Position numbers and translations under genes: made by a program. From Steinernema hermaphroditum (lineage: Eukaryota > Nematoda > Chromadorea > Rhabditida > Steinernematidae): a DNA stretch of 64,000 nucleotides. The DNA lies in NCBI GenBank assembly GCA_030435675.1, contig CM059621.1, positions 4,464,001 to 4,528,000 on the forward strand. Direction: 5' to 3'. Positions within the stretch are counted from its first letter, which is position 1. Each line of letters opens with the position of its first letter. The notes beneath the pieces are model-generated. The model did not search any database, had not been told where the DNA came from, and saw only the letters and a list, made by a program, of their open reading frames with translations. Shown piece by piece: positions 45,208 through 56,239 of this stretch.

Positions 45208-48160
45208 ATGCTGTGGGTCGTTTTTATCGCTCTGCTCTCCGTTGCTGCGGCTACTTATTCCTCAGACAAATGGCGTCTCGAATCGTTCTGTGCGAATGGT
45301 ATCATGAAGAACGGTAGATGCTACAAGGCACTACAAGGTAGGGAAGTATGGCTGGATAAGAATGAAGATCGCAAAAGACAAGTGAAATACCACTGTAATT
45401 ATCACGCTATGGATTACTACAGTCCCTTGCTTCTCTCGAAAGATATGGAAAGTGCGGACATTTCCCTCTACATCTATGCATCTGTACCATTTGTTAACGA
45501 CCCTGTTATAAAGGAACTAGAGAGTGCTGGACTTCTTGAGGTCAGTTTTTATGTTTTATACGAGTGATATGGTCCTATTCAGAGTTACACGGCGTACCGA
45601 GCGTCTGTGATTGGAGACGCTTTAACGCGAAATGTAACACTGGAGTCGACACTTCCAATGTACCAACGTGGTCTAATTTGTTTTTACGAGTATTTCGATG
45701 CCGCCGAATTTGAAGATCTGCTAGCAAAGAAAACACCCCAGTATCCCGTGGCAGCATCATCGAAAGAATGGCGTATCGAAGGATTTTGCAAAGGAGGAAA
45801 AATAGAAATGGATGGAAACTGTTATAAGCCTATCCCAGTGGAGGACATTGCTTACGGCTTGCCTCTTCTTCATCATTTCGACCTAAAAATTGCTTGCGAA
45901 AACGCCCTAATCAAGTACTATTTGCCTATCTTCGCTTCGAGAAAGCTCAATTTTGATGACATTCTGAAGTATTTTGAGTCTCACCCGGCTGATGAGTTTG
46001 TGCAGCCCGCAATAGATGGGCTGATAAGCGACGGACATACAGGGTGGCGCATAAATACTGTAAGTGGAAAAACTGCTCATAACTTTTCATTTACGACAAG
46101 GAAACAAAATGAATTCATAACTGTAAGATTGGCGAGGAAATTCTGAACAACATACTTGAACTCTGTTCGAAATGCCCTCCTTGACAGTTTGATTAAGGCG
46201 TTCAGACGATTCTGGAAATTCTTCAGGATTCCCGCGGTGACTTTTGGCATGATTTCCTTCCAAGCGGTCTTCAGAGAGCGCTCCAGGGAATTCACACTAT
46301 CGTGGCTTGTAGCGCATACGTTTGTCTCTAGGACTGACCAAACAGCGAAGTCGAGAGGGTTGAGGACCGGAGAGTGCCGCAGCCAAACATCTTTCCTCTT
46401 GACCCAACATCCTTCCTTCACATGGTTGGCTGTGACAAGACAAGGGTATCCTTGGCTCCATGACCAGGCGTCCAGTCCTGCTGAAACGTCCATGCGGTGT
46501 TTAGGGACAGATCTAGGGCCCAGGATTTCACCACGCCGTTCAGAACCAGGTTTCGGCAGTTCTCGCCATGGCAGGTCACCTTTTTTTTCATTGGCGTCGA
46601 AGAAAACGAGCTCTACGTTCCCAAGTCCAGAAACCCCGGCCCAAACCATGATGGACTTTGGGAAATGGCTCTTTTCGATGGTGACGTTGCGGGGAGAGCC
46701 TTTCGGAAGACGTTCACAGTGATCCCGGGTGTTTCGCACCGGATCAACGATGAAAATCTTCTCATCCGAGAACAGGATTTTCTGGATGCTCCCTCCGCGG
46801 ACTTCGACCTTTATCTTCCGACACTTGTCCTGTCTTACGACTTTCATTTTGATCGTCCAAGAGCTAGCTGTATGTCATCTTGTAGGAGTCGAGTCCGCGA
46901 TTTTCTTTTCACAAATTTTCTCTGCGATCCCTCAATGACTCCCTGTTATTCGACCAGTTTTCTTATGGATATGACCAGATTCTGCTTGATCTTGTTCCAA
47001 ATGGCTTCTGTGGTCCTTGCTGTTTTGGACTGTTCTCGGTCTTCCACTTATTTGGCAAACAGTGATTCCTCCTGTCTCTTGAAAGTGTTCGACAAAACTC
47101 TGGACTTGAAAAAAATGGAATTTCCTTAACTTTTCAATTTCCGGAATCGGCATTCCACACTTTTAATCAGCGATGGTAGCAAAACGGTCATTTTGGGACA
47201 CCATTTTGTCGAAGGGGCAAGGAGAAAAATAACAGGGGAAACAGTAATCCTAGATCAAAAAAGAACGAGGAACACGAATATAACAACAGAAGTGGTACAA
47301 AAAGGCGAAAAAGCAGGACAAATTGAAAAGTTTGACCCACTTACAGTATTTATGCGCCACCCTGTATTGAGGTATTCTCTTTTGGTTGTTAATGTAGTTG
47401 CCAAATGACGAACTTCGCTTCAGCTCAATCGAGAATATGCTATATTAGGATATCCGGAACTGCTGTTTATACAACACCCACGATCTACAGACCCGCCGCA
47501 CCAGGGCATTATTTGTTGGAGCCGTTATCAGATGGACAAGACCGAACTTGAACGCCTATTTGCAACAAAGACTCCGCAACCTCTCACTCATACTACCATA
47601 AGCCCCCAGGTTGCCAATCTTCGAAGTTCACTAAATAGAAATTCCAGAAAATAATCGAAAGCAGTGTACTCCCGAAGTTGAGACCTTTCGAAAGATCTTA
47701 CGCTGCCATCTACATTAAACATCTCTACAAAATTAACGAAAAATGATTTGATACTTCTAGAAAGCGAAGGAAAGGTTCTTCCTTATTCCGACTATTTGAG
47801 GAACAAAGCGATGATTGATCGTGCCTGTCCCAGACTGGCGGCCATATATGACAGTTTGAAGCGGGTCAACTTCCCGGAAATGACTGGAGAAACCAGTATT
47901 TGTCTTTAAGCCCCTCAAATTCCGAACCGATGATGATGGCGTCGTCCATAAAGGGATACTGTGGCGCCAACAAGGCCATGTACTACGTTCAAAGTTTACC
48001 TAATCTTAAGGGTAAGAAGAGAGTCATTAGAGTGTCCTCAGAAAGCCTTATCATTTCAGATACTTTCTACACTACAGACGAAGTGGAATATAACGAGGTA
48101 ATCAGTTCGAACAAGTTCTACAAGGGAATGGATCATGGAGTTGCTTTCTATGTTTGGTGA
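45208..48160 (+). pseudogene. Gene C: modular secreted family member broken by a mariner
   Basis: Exon 1 (45208-45540) encodes a signal peptide (MLWVVFIALLSVAAA) fused directly to module 1. Exon 2 (from 45583) completes it and starts module 2, but is interrupted at 46039 by a 1325-bp mariner; the last 5 exon bases and the donor lie after it at 47367-47371. Exon 3 (47424-47609) ends module 2. There is no long Thr-rich linker. The C-terminal domain follows from 47648, but its first intron is lost near 47745 with an in-frame TGA, and a frameshift lies near 47900. The last intron (48012-48059) and the 101-nt last exon ending FYVW are normal. TATA box and polyA signal remain. Most likely a recent pseudogene. 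Confidence 0.7.
46040..47364 (-). mobile_element. Mariner-like transposon (1325 bp) inserted in gene C
   Basis: Inverted ends CAGGGTGGCGCATAAATACT (about 28 bp) with TA at 46038-46039 and 47365-47366. The minus strand carries a broken transposase: an N-terminal piece at 47153-46932 and a longer C-terminal piece at 46847-46077. The long piece has LFSDEKIF (second catalytic Asp region) and NPLDFAVWSVLE (third catalytic region), typical of Tc1/mariner DDD/E enzymes. The segment around the middle catalytic Asp reads correctly only in another frame, so the copy is inactive. It is a different family from copies 1 and 2. Confidence 0.85.
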
Positions 48161-48188
48161 ATGAATTGTGTCGTCGCGATTAAATTTG

Positions 48189-48194
48189 AATAAA
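48189..48194 (+). promoter_or_regulatory. Polyadenylation signal of gene C
   Basis: AATAAA, 29 nt after the stop codon. Confidence 0.6.
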
Positions 48195-48324
48195 TTTGGG
48201 GATGTAGCAGCGTTGTCCAATTTCAATTAAACTTTTCTGTTTGGGTAGACTCTGAATGTAGGACGTGGACTTGTTAGCACCACAGTATCCCTGAAAACAC
48301 AGTGATCTTATCTGTTTGCGGGGA

Positions 48325-48452
48325 CGTGGAAGCGGCCCTCTCGTGAAGAGGCCTCTCGGAAGACCATGGACAGCAAGGCAGCGGTGGCTAGATATAGGGT
48401 GTCACAACATATAAATGCTCGATATTGCAAATAAGTTCGTAAATTCGGCTTG
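48325..48452 (+). mobile_element. RTE 3'-end fragment, opposite orientation
   Basis: GTGAAGAGGCCTCTCGGAAG and the end GATATTGCAAATAAGTTCGT match the reverse complement of the 32530-32720 region, with an internal deletion. It ends in the TAAATTCG tail. Confidence 0.75.
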
Positions 48453-48711
48453 AGTGAACAGCCTTCTGGCCTTCTGGGAACCGCTTTTGTCAGTATCTCA
48501 AGAAGATCCTCAAGTTTTTAAGCGACATCAGAGTCAATGGTTCATTACTTCGCACGAATCTGTCGTCGGGCCGACCACTCACCCAACCCATTTCTGAGAT
48601 AGCTACCAATTGACAGGTAGCATCGAGTTGACGAACTCTATTATCGTGCACATCACTTTTATCAGTTAAAAGCACGTACGCATTGACAAGGAACAACTAG
48701 ATAGCACACCA

Positions 48712-49630
48712 CTAAAATATCGTCGTCGTCCCTGGGATAAACGACTGTTGTTGGATTTTTTTACGAGCAACCATTTTAAGGATACGCTTCCTATAAGGTG
48801 CGTATCCAATGAGCCCGTTGATCATCATAGCGCTAAACTGCATCATGGAGATAAATGAACTGACGTTAGCAAAGATAGCAAACGAAGATGAATGTGAAGT
48901 GAACACTGACCACACTATCAACAAAATCAAAGGAATAGTTGCCATAACTATAGGGATGACAGCAAAAATCAGCAATGTTACAGTAATCCACCGGATTTCT
49001 CGCTTATTTAGTTCATTTCGTTGCTTGTTATATAAGTAGGTTGACTAATATTATCAGTGACACAACAACCGTGAGTGTAAAGACACAAGCTGCGGCAATA
49101 TCCGAGTACTTTGCTACTTCATTTATCGATGGAACGTAGCATATAACATCCTGCTCCTCCTCCAAATACTCGAAGCTAACAGTATTGAAGACCACACCGA
49201 AAGTCACAATACCATTAAATATGTACAAAACACATGAAAGGATGAAATACTTGACAGTGCACATTTTCTTCGCTATATCAGGATACCGTAAATTAGCTAT
49301 ATTGTAAAATCCCATATGCATATAGCTTGTGGATGTGCTGCTTATCAGCGTAATCGTAATGCAGTAGCACACATGGATACCATACTTAGACGTGAAAGAT
49401 GCTAGGCCATGAGCTTTCAGACACATTACGGTATCCAGGGATTCTGGTGCGAGGACAATGTCCCAAAGGAAGTGGACCAGATAGTTGTGCGCACAAGTGT
49501 TGAAGACGTAGTATGTGAAGATGCGCGTACTTTTGGCCCTAGTGGATATGGCGATGTAGAGGAAGAACGCGGCGAGACAGGATGTAAATATGTATATTGA
49601 TATGTATACTTCGGCGAACATCACCCTCAA
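48712..49630 (-). pseudogene. Chemoreceptor paralogue with a frameshift
   Basis: The upstream part (49630-49028) encodes TM1-TM5 and is closely related to the receptor at 701-1618. The downstream part (about 49027-48712) continues TM6-TM7 with APYRKRILKM and a short tail, but in another frame. A one-base frameshift near 49030 aligns best with the intact paralogue. A 43-nt GT-AG phase-0 intron is also possible, but it would remove about 14 residues that the paralogue keeps. Everything else looks functional, so this is a young pseudogene, an assembly error, or a gene with a tiny intron. Confidence 0.65.
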
Positions 49631-49639
49631 TTCAAGTGC

Positions 49640-49955
49640 TCATAAGTAAGATGACAGGAGATGCTAGTGGGCTGAATAGACGGTTGGAAAGGAAAAAAGA
49701 AAAACTGGTGGCAACACGAGCCGTCGTTTCTTTTATACCGACGTAATACGTACTATGTCACCTGCTCACTGCGATTTCACCTGCATTTTTTACTGTGTAT
49801 ATAATTTGCAGTACATCCATGTATCATAGTACTGATAATATCTTTAAATTGCCGTTTCTCTTTGCACGATGTTTGTGACGTATTGTTATTTTCATTGTTT
49901 GCGCTTACATAGCGCTGTTTTGCGCTGTTATTATATGTCATTTTTTTAAGTCCAT
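49640..49955. other. Intergenic, nothing recognised
   Basis: AT-rich DNA upstream of the receptor pseudogene. Confidence 0.4.
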
Positions 49956-49959
49956 CGAT

Positions 49960-50190
49960 CCCGCGGCCGCTCTCTGAGCAGGTAATCGGTTGCAAAACCA
50001 GCGGTTATTGTGAGTTTCCCGGCTTCCAGAGAGAATTGGGACACCCGGAAGTTGCAGTCCCACCACTGCCCGGAATCCGGACGAGCGAGAAGTCACCCTG
50101 AAGGTGGCACTCTGAGGACAACACCACCGGCGAAGACGCAGCTACCGAACCACGGACTCATCATTAAAAGCTAAATTATGATTGCATTTT
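49960..50190 (+). mobile_element. Diverged fragment of the SINE-like element
   Basis: TCCAGAGAGAATTGGGACAC and following bases match the reverse complement of about 50830-50860 and 62460-62560. More diverged than the other copies. Confidence 0.5.
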
Positions 50191-50477
50191 TTGGAAGAAA
50201 AAAGTTTGGAGTGCGATTCAAGGCTGCTGAAATATGAGCGATTCTTATGACAACAATGTCTCGCCTTTTTCTAGTGGTTCTTTATTGACTAAGAAGATGG
50301 TCTTCCGCTACACTTCGCCGAGCTCCTCTTGAATGCTGAATGAAGAATAAACCAGATTCACACAGCGTCAACGGTGTGATATCTGCTCTCTTTGTGGCAT
50401 AATAGGCTCAGGGTTTTTTAAACCAATAGAATAAGGTAAGAGAGATTAAACTCGTAAAACTTGTGAAAACTCACTAT

Positions 50478-50942
50478 TTCACGATTTTATTTCGCGAATC
50501 AAAGGCATTATGCCTTGCGCGACACCGAAAATAGACAAACAGAGGATGTCTGACAGACGACTTCATCCCTGGCGCGGCGTAGATGTCGAACCGGTGGTTG
50601 GCGGAGAGCTTCATGGGGCTTCTGGGAATCGGCAAATCTTCGGATTCAGGAGCGGAACATCGTTTGCGGCACAGCGCACGCTTCTGTGCTCGAATCTGAT
50701 GGTCCGTGGTCCGGGAGTTGCGTCTTCGATGGTGGTGGCGTCCTCAGAGCGTCGGCGACCTTCGGGATGACTTCTCACGTGGCCGGATTCTTGACGTCGG
50801 ACATCTTGTTGTCAGCGGTGGTGGGACTACGGCTCCCGGGTGTCCCAATTCCCTCTGGAAGCCCGAACAGTCACAACTGCCACGGGGTTTGCCATCTGAC
50901 CGACCAGACACTCAGAGAGCCACCGCGACACGAGTGAGAGTC
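50478..50942 (-). mobile_element. SINE-like non-autonomous retroelement, copy 2
   Basis: 465 bp between 13-bp direct repeats GAAAACTCACTAT (50465-50477 and 50943-50955). Highly similar to the copy inside gene E (62147-62639). Read on the minus strand, the 5' end resembles the start of the RTE and the 3' end finishes in CGCGAAATAAAATCGTG. Variable-length target duplications indicate target-primed insertion. Confidence 0.8.
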
Positions 50943-50996
50943 GAAAACTCACTATATTTCACTGACAACAAGATGTTTTTGATGTTTTTTCACTGA

Positions 50997-51350
50997 CCAC
51001 CGCTAACAACTAGATCTACGATGCCAGGAATCCGACGCCCGACGCTGCGTCAGATGTCATCCCGAAGGTCGCTGACGCTCTGAGGAGCAGCGAAGACTCA
51101 ACTCCCGGACCACAGACCATCAAATGCAAGCTCAGAAGTGTCCACTGTGCCGCAAACGATGTTCCGCTGCCGCATCCGAAGATTTGCCGATTCCCAGATG
51201 CCCCATGAAGTGCGCCGTCTACGACCGGTCAGACATCAACGCCAGGCCAGGGATGAAGCCGTTTGTTAGACATCCTCTGTTTGTCTATTTTCGGTGTCGT
51301 GCAAGGCGAAATGCCTTTGATTCGCGAAATAAAGTCGTAAGTCGTAAGCT
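50997..51350 (+). mobile_element. SINE-like element, copy 3 (5'-truncated, inverted)
   Basis: The same element as 50478-50942 in opposite orientation, starting in the middle and ending AAATAAAGTCGTAAGTCGTA. With copy 2 it forms an imperfect palindrome of about 0.87 kb. Confidence 0.75.
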
Positions 51351-51534
51351 TTATCCCATTTTTCAACCCGAATAGAATAGGACAATGTGGATAAGCTCTG
51401 AACAAAAGAGCCTTATAAACCCCCCTTGCCAGCACTACCAGGTGTTTTAATGTTCCTCATTATATTTCCTCATCCTCAAATGTTCATAATAATGTCATTT
51501 ATGCGACACTAAGTAAATGTACATTCGTTTGAAT

Positions 51535-53094
51535 TTAAATTCTTATCTTGCAGATGGAGGCGAACTGTCTGGTGCAATCGTAGTTGTTCCACTTTAAGAG
51601 GTTCGCGTCGAAGATCTACAAAACGCCGTCAAATCATGACTGTTGTGTGGAAGAAACTATACCTGTAGACAGTCGTTGCCCGTATCTACGTTCGGTTGTG
51701 CACCATTCCAGAGCGTGTAGCCCCAGGCGGATTCGTCAACCCACGTGTATGTTGATCTGCCGACGCGGTAACCTCCAATCCAAAGGTCGGTTCTGACAAA
51801 AGAGTCCTTGCCGAACTTGGCGATGAATGCACTCTCTTCAAGCGAGTGGATCGATGAGAGATGACCGCCCAGATTCACGCAGTACTCTTCGGCTTTCCGC
51901 CAAGGGAGAGTGTTCTGGTTGATGACGTAGGCGTGGTCATGGAAGCAACGCCTGTTCCATCCTTCACAGATGGACGGCCCTGTCGTTGTTGACTTGGTCA
52001 CTGGTTTTCGGGAAGTTGTGTTTTGGGCGGCGCTGATGGTCGTAGTTGGGGTCGAGGTGGTCGCTGTAGAGGGCAATGTAGTAGTGGTAGTCGCTGGAGT
52101 GGTCGTCGAGGTGATTGGCTCCACGGTAGTCGTGTTAGGAGTGGGGTTTAGAGTAGTCGTTGCAGTGGTCGATTTGGGTGTTGTCGTTGTTGTAGTGGAT
52201 GTGGTGGTGGGCTTTGCGGTGGTCGTCGTAGTCGTCGTCGTAGTAGTGGGCCTCTGAGTAGTCGTTGTGGTAGTGGGCCTCTGAGTAGTCGTCGTGGTAG
52301 TCGGCTTCAAGGTAGTCGTTGTGGTAGTGGGCCTCAAAGTGGTCGTCGTGGTCGGCTTCGGAGTAGTCGTTGTAGTGGTTGGTTTACGTGTTGTGGTTGT
52401 CGTGGTTGTGGGCTTCATAGTGGTCGTTGTGGTCGGCTTCGGAGTAGTCGTCGTGGTTGTGGGCTTAGGTGTTGTGGTGGTCATAGTAGTGAGTCTCCAA
52501 GTCGTCGTAGTCGGCTTAGGAGTTGACCTAGTTGTAGGCTTTGGCGGCAGCACCGGGACATCCTTCTTCCTGCACACAAACGGAACCTTCATATCACATC
52601 CGAGGTTGTTCCAACAACCAAGGCGGAACTGGGATCCATATTGAGTGCAAGTATCGACAACCATCTAAATGAAACCGGCGCTATTAATGCGTCAATAAAA
52701 CAGGAAACTGTACCTGAACGCAACGCTCCCACCAGTCGTTGGGTACACCAGGGCACCAGTTCTTGTACTGCCACGGTTTGCCGTCGTTCCACCTCCACTG
52801 GAACCTATGGTAGTCAGTTCCCGGGGAGTCAGTGTATCCTCCGATCCATGGCATCTGACCCCATCGGAGATTTCTGCCTTGCCAAGAGATGGCTTGAATG
52901 AAATTGTTCTCTTCGATGGATAAAATAGAGGGAAGCTCGGCTCCTTCGGCTGCGCAAGCGGCTTTCGCTTCGTCGAAGTTTTTCCCTACGTTGAAAAACT
53001 TGTAGCAGGACTTCGTCTTCGGAAGGTACGACCACCATTCGGGGCAGCCAAGAGTGAAGGCGAAGAGGGCGGATAGGACAAGGAAGCACTTCAT
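51535..53094 (-). CDS. Secreted C-type lectin with two CTLDs and a Thr-rich linker
   Basis: Exons 53094-52714, 52664-51663 and 51615-51535 give 487 residues; introns are 49 and 47 nt, phase 0. An upstream in-frame ATG at 53109 exists, but a TATA-like box at about 53130 favours the start at 53094, which begins the signal peptide MKCFLVLSALFAFTLG. CTLD1 (about 17-160) has CYKFFNVGKNFDEAKAAC, WIGGYT and ends VPFVCRKK. A Thr/Pro linker of about 170 residues follows (many TTTTPKP units). CTLD2 (about 355-487) has CFHDHAYVINQ, LWIGGYRV and an Asn-variant QPN site before NDCLQ. Nematode CTLD proteins are often intestinal and immune-induced; calcium or sugar binding is uncertain here because EPN/WND motifs are altered. 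Confidence 0.85.
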
Positions 53095-53127
53095 GTTTTC
53101 GAATGACATCTGCCATCATTCTGTGTC

Positions 53128-53138
53128 GCTTTTAAGGA
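53128..53138 (-). promoter_or_regulatory. TATA-like box of lectin 1
   Basis: Minus strand CTTAAAAGCG, about 40 bp before the ATG at 53094. Confidence 0.45.
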
Positions 53139-53144
53139 CTGTCA

Positions 53145-54477
53145 GTTGGTGCAAAAAACTTCCGCGATGGGCTACAAAAACTGCTGATAACTGCAGATGT
53201 CTCACTCTTATCTCCGACCGAGGAGTCTTGCAATGATCACCATTCGACCACAACAAACAGTGGGTCACAAAAAAATTTAAAAGATGCACTTTATTTCAGT
53301 TTCTCAAACCCCTCAGCCGTGGAACCAGTAGTTCTTTTTCTTTCTTCGGCACTTCAACCGTGGTCTTGTCAAATCCAGAAGAAGTTCCGCTTCTCACGTT
53401 CTTCAATGCTTCTTCAACTTTCATTAACATCAAGTCGGTACAATGTTCTTATGTCTCTCGTTTTTCATACTGACATAGACTGTGGCGGTAGAGAGCAATT
53501 CATAGAATAATTTTGTTTGTGACAAGTTGACACTAGCGATGCTGAGAAGTTACTCCGACGTATACGAGGGCCTCGTTGGTTTTGCCGGAGACGCGCAGGG
53601 TAGGAAAATGCATGCAGGTTTCGGGTTCGTGTTTTTGGGTTCGGGTTTTCGGGTTCGGGTTTTCGGGTTCGGGTACCCGAAAGTTTCGGGTTCGGGTTCG
53701 GGTTTTTGGGTCGAGTACCCGAACGTTCGGGTAATCGGACAACTCTGGTGACAACATAATTTGCCGTCTGTGACACAGAGTCTTGTCAGCTTTCTTCTAC
53801 TAATTCTAGCTTCATTGTTCACTTTACAAAGTCCTCGGTTCCTTGTTATCACCTCTTCATCCAGCCATTGATGGTGCTTCACGGGATCCTTCTTAATTTG
53901 ACAGCGAATCACTTTGTTGAATTTTGTAAGTGCTCTCCGTTCCGCGGCTGTTCATCTGCTATTATTCAAAAGGTTTTGTAGGGAGAATAGCCGCTGCGTC
54001 GCATCGGACATTTATGTCTTCTCTACTGTTTTCTTTGGCAGATCGGACTTCTTTTTTTTTAAGAAGTCTTCCGAAGCAATTGAACGGCTTGCGGCCTCGG
54101 CAAAAGCTAGCGAAAGAGATGCCTATTTGTTCAGTGCTTCTGCTTTAGCCTGAAAACTCGTTCACAGCAGTTTTTCAGTTAGTTCTTCAGCAACAGAGTG
54201 TGATTGATTGTTCTGTAACTGAGAAACTCTAGAAACTCCAGAACATGGGCTTGTAGAACACATTGCAGTATGGCTAACTGTCTCAGAACTGTCTGGCTAA
54301 CTGTCTATTTCCTTACCAAGAAACAATGTATCAGCTACTGGTTTCATCCGGTCTTAGTTCTTTGCAAATATAGGTTATTTCTCGTGTTGCGCTCTTTTCT
54401 TTTGTGTGCAACTTTTAAAGAACGTCCAACTATGTAACATAGCGTAATTTATCCATAACATAAACTTCCGTACGAAT
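53145..54477. other. Intergenic between the lectin genes
   Basis: No gene. It contains the TTCGGG simple repeat at 53625-53745; the rest is unremarkable AT-rich DNA. Confidence 0.45.
53625..53745 (+). repeat. Degenerate TTCGGG simple repeat
   Basis: GGGTTCGGGTTTTCGGGTTC and variants fill about 120 bp, partly palindromic through GGTACCCGAA-like turns. It is not the nematode telomere unit (TTAGGC). Confidence 0.8.
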
Positions 54478-56185
54478 TTAAATCTTGATTTTGCAGATAG
54501 AGGCATACTGCCTGGCGCAATCGTAGTTAGCCCACTTCAAGAGGTTCGCGTCGAAGATCTACAAGATGCACTCAAATCATGACTATTATTTGGCATAAAC
54601 TATACCTGCAGACAGTCATTACCCGCATCCACATTCGGTTGTTTCTCGTTCCAAAGCGTGTAGTCCCAGGCGGATTCGTCAATCCAGGTGTATGTTGATT
54701 TTGCGACGCGCTCACCTCCAATCCACAGGTCAGATCTGATAAAGAGGTCCTTGCCCAGCTTTGCGATGAACGCACTCTCTTCGGGTGAGTGAATGGACGC
54801 TAGATGACCGCCCTGTTTCATGCAGTGATCTCTGGCTTGAGCCCACGTAAGAGTGTTCTGGTTGATGGCATAGGCGTGATTTTGGAAACAACGGTGACCA
54901 TATTTTGTGCAGAGTGGATTTTGAGTCGGTGCTGGCTTGGATGTTGTCGTGGGTTGCCTTGTCGTTGTTGTTGCTTCAGGCGTGGGCTTCGTAATCTTGG
55001 GGATTGTAGTTGGCTCTGGGGTCTTTGGGGGTAGAGTAGGAGGCTCCAGCGTCCGGCTCTCAGTAGCGGAGGTGATTTTACAGACTGAGCGATGTGCATG
55101 GTCGCACACATAGTTGGACCATTGTTTATGATCAGCGCTGTCGATCTACAGGAATTACTCCAATCGTTCATATTAAAAAGTGCATTATATACCTCTACAC
55201 AATTTTCCTGTATATCCGAGCTGGGCTCCCTCGAGAAGGACGCGTACTCCCACTTGGACCCGTCCACCCATCTGAACTTGCCATCAACACGCTCTCCTCC
55301 TATCCAGATGTTGGTATCTTGGACACTTTTAAGCAGCCCGGCGACAAACTCAGCTTCTCTGTGAGAGAGAATCGACGTGAGGTGACCACCATTGCTTACG
55401 CAGCACTCTTCGGCCTCTTTCCAAGTATGATCTTCATTGGTAAGCATGTAGACGTTATTTTCGAAGGTGACTTTCGGCTGGACTGAACACTCTAGTCTCA
55501 CGGTAGGCAGCTCTGGAGATTCGGTGGTTGTGGTTGTCGAGGTCGTGATTGGTGAGGGAGTTGGCTTTGGCGTGGTAGGGGCTAAATTAGAGGGGTGTAT
55601 CCCTAGTATTCCACTCAATATCGTCTCTCGGTAAGGAAAGTTGAAGAAATCGTTACCATACCTTTGCATTTCACGGGCATTTCACAAACGTACGGCAACT
55701 GAGCATAGCACTGGGAGGATGACCACTTTCCTTCAGAGTAAACTTTGCTACAACCAGCACCAGACGTCTTCGCCTGACAGCCACACTCTTTGCCAAAGTT
55801 CGTGAAGTTCATCACTCGGCCGTCTGTCCATGCCCAGTTTTGTTGTCCAAATAGATCGATTCCCCCAATCCAGTACTCACCGAACTTCTTCTTCTGGGTA
55901 GCTTCTAGAAATTCCTCTCATAAACATAACCTAACTGCTCGCAGCGCTACCATAGATCAATTTGTTGTCATCAATGCTTTCCACAACGGCTAGCTGTCCG
56001 CCGAAAGTGGAACATAGATCTTGAGCTTCAACAAAGTCTGACGGGATGTCCACGAGTTGGAAGCACTTGGATCCATCAGCGCTTTCCACAGCTCCTCGAG
56101 GACAAGCGGATTTCTTGACGGGACACTGGAACGCCGAAGATAGCGCCAGAAGAAGGGCGAGCAGGATAGGAATGCTCATCCCCAT
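54478..56185 (-). CDS. Secreted C-type lectin with three CTLDs
   Basis: Exons 56185-55951, 55904-55662, 55602-55193, 55145-54606 and 54558-54478 give 502 residues; all joins keep frame. Signal peptide at residues 1-19 (MGMSIPILLALLLALSSAF). CTLD1 (about 20-158) has KCFQLVDIP, WIGGIDL and LPYVCE. CTLD2 (about 190-320) has WKEAEECC, WIGGERVDG, ENCVE and WSNYVCDH. A Pro/Thr linker follows. CTLD3 (about 375-502) is closely related to the last CTLD of lectin 1, including the QPN variant site and the last exon KWANYDCARQ. The last intron and exon are also similar in DNA, pointing to recent duplication of the 3' end. Role as for lectin 1: secreted, possibly immune or gut-lumen. Confidence 0.85.
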
Positions 56186-56224
56186 TTCTGCAGCGAAATG
56201 ATGATGCGTCTGCCGTTAGTGCAG

Positions 56225-56235
56225 TTTTATTAATT
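56225..56235 (-). promoter_or_regulatory. TATA-like box of lectin 2
   Basis: Minus strand TTAATAAAAC, about 40 bp before the ATG. Confidence 0.4.
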
Positions 56236-56239
56236 CCAC

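Noticed and set aside
53625..53745. Interstitial telomere repeat
   Set aside because: The unit is TTCGGG, not the TTAGGC of nematode telomeres; it is an ordinary simple repeat.
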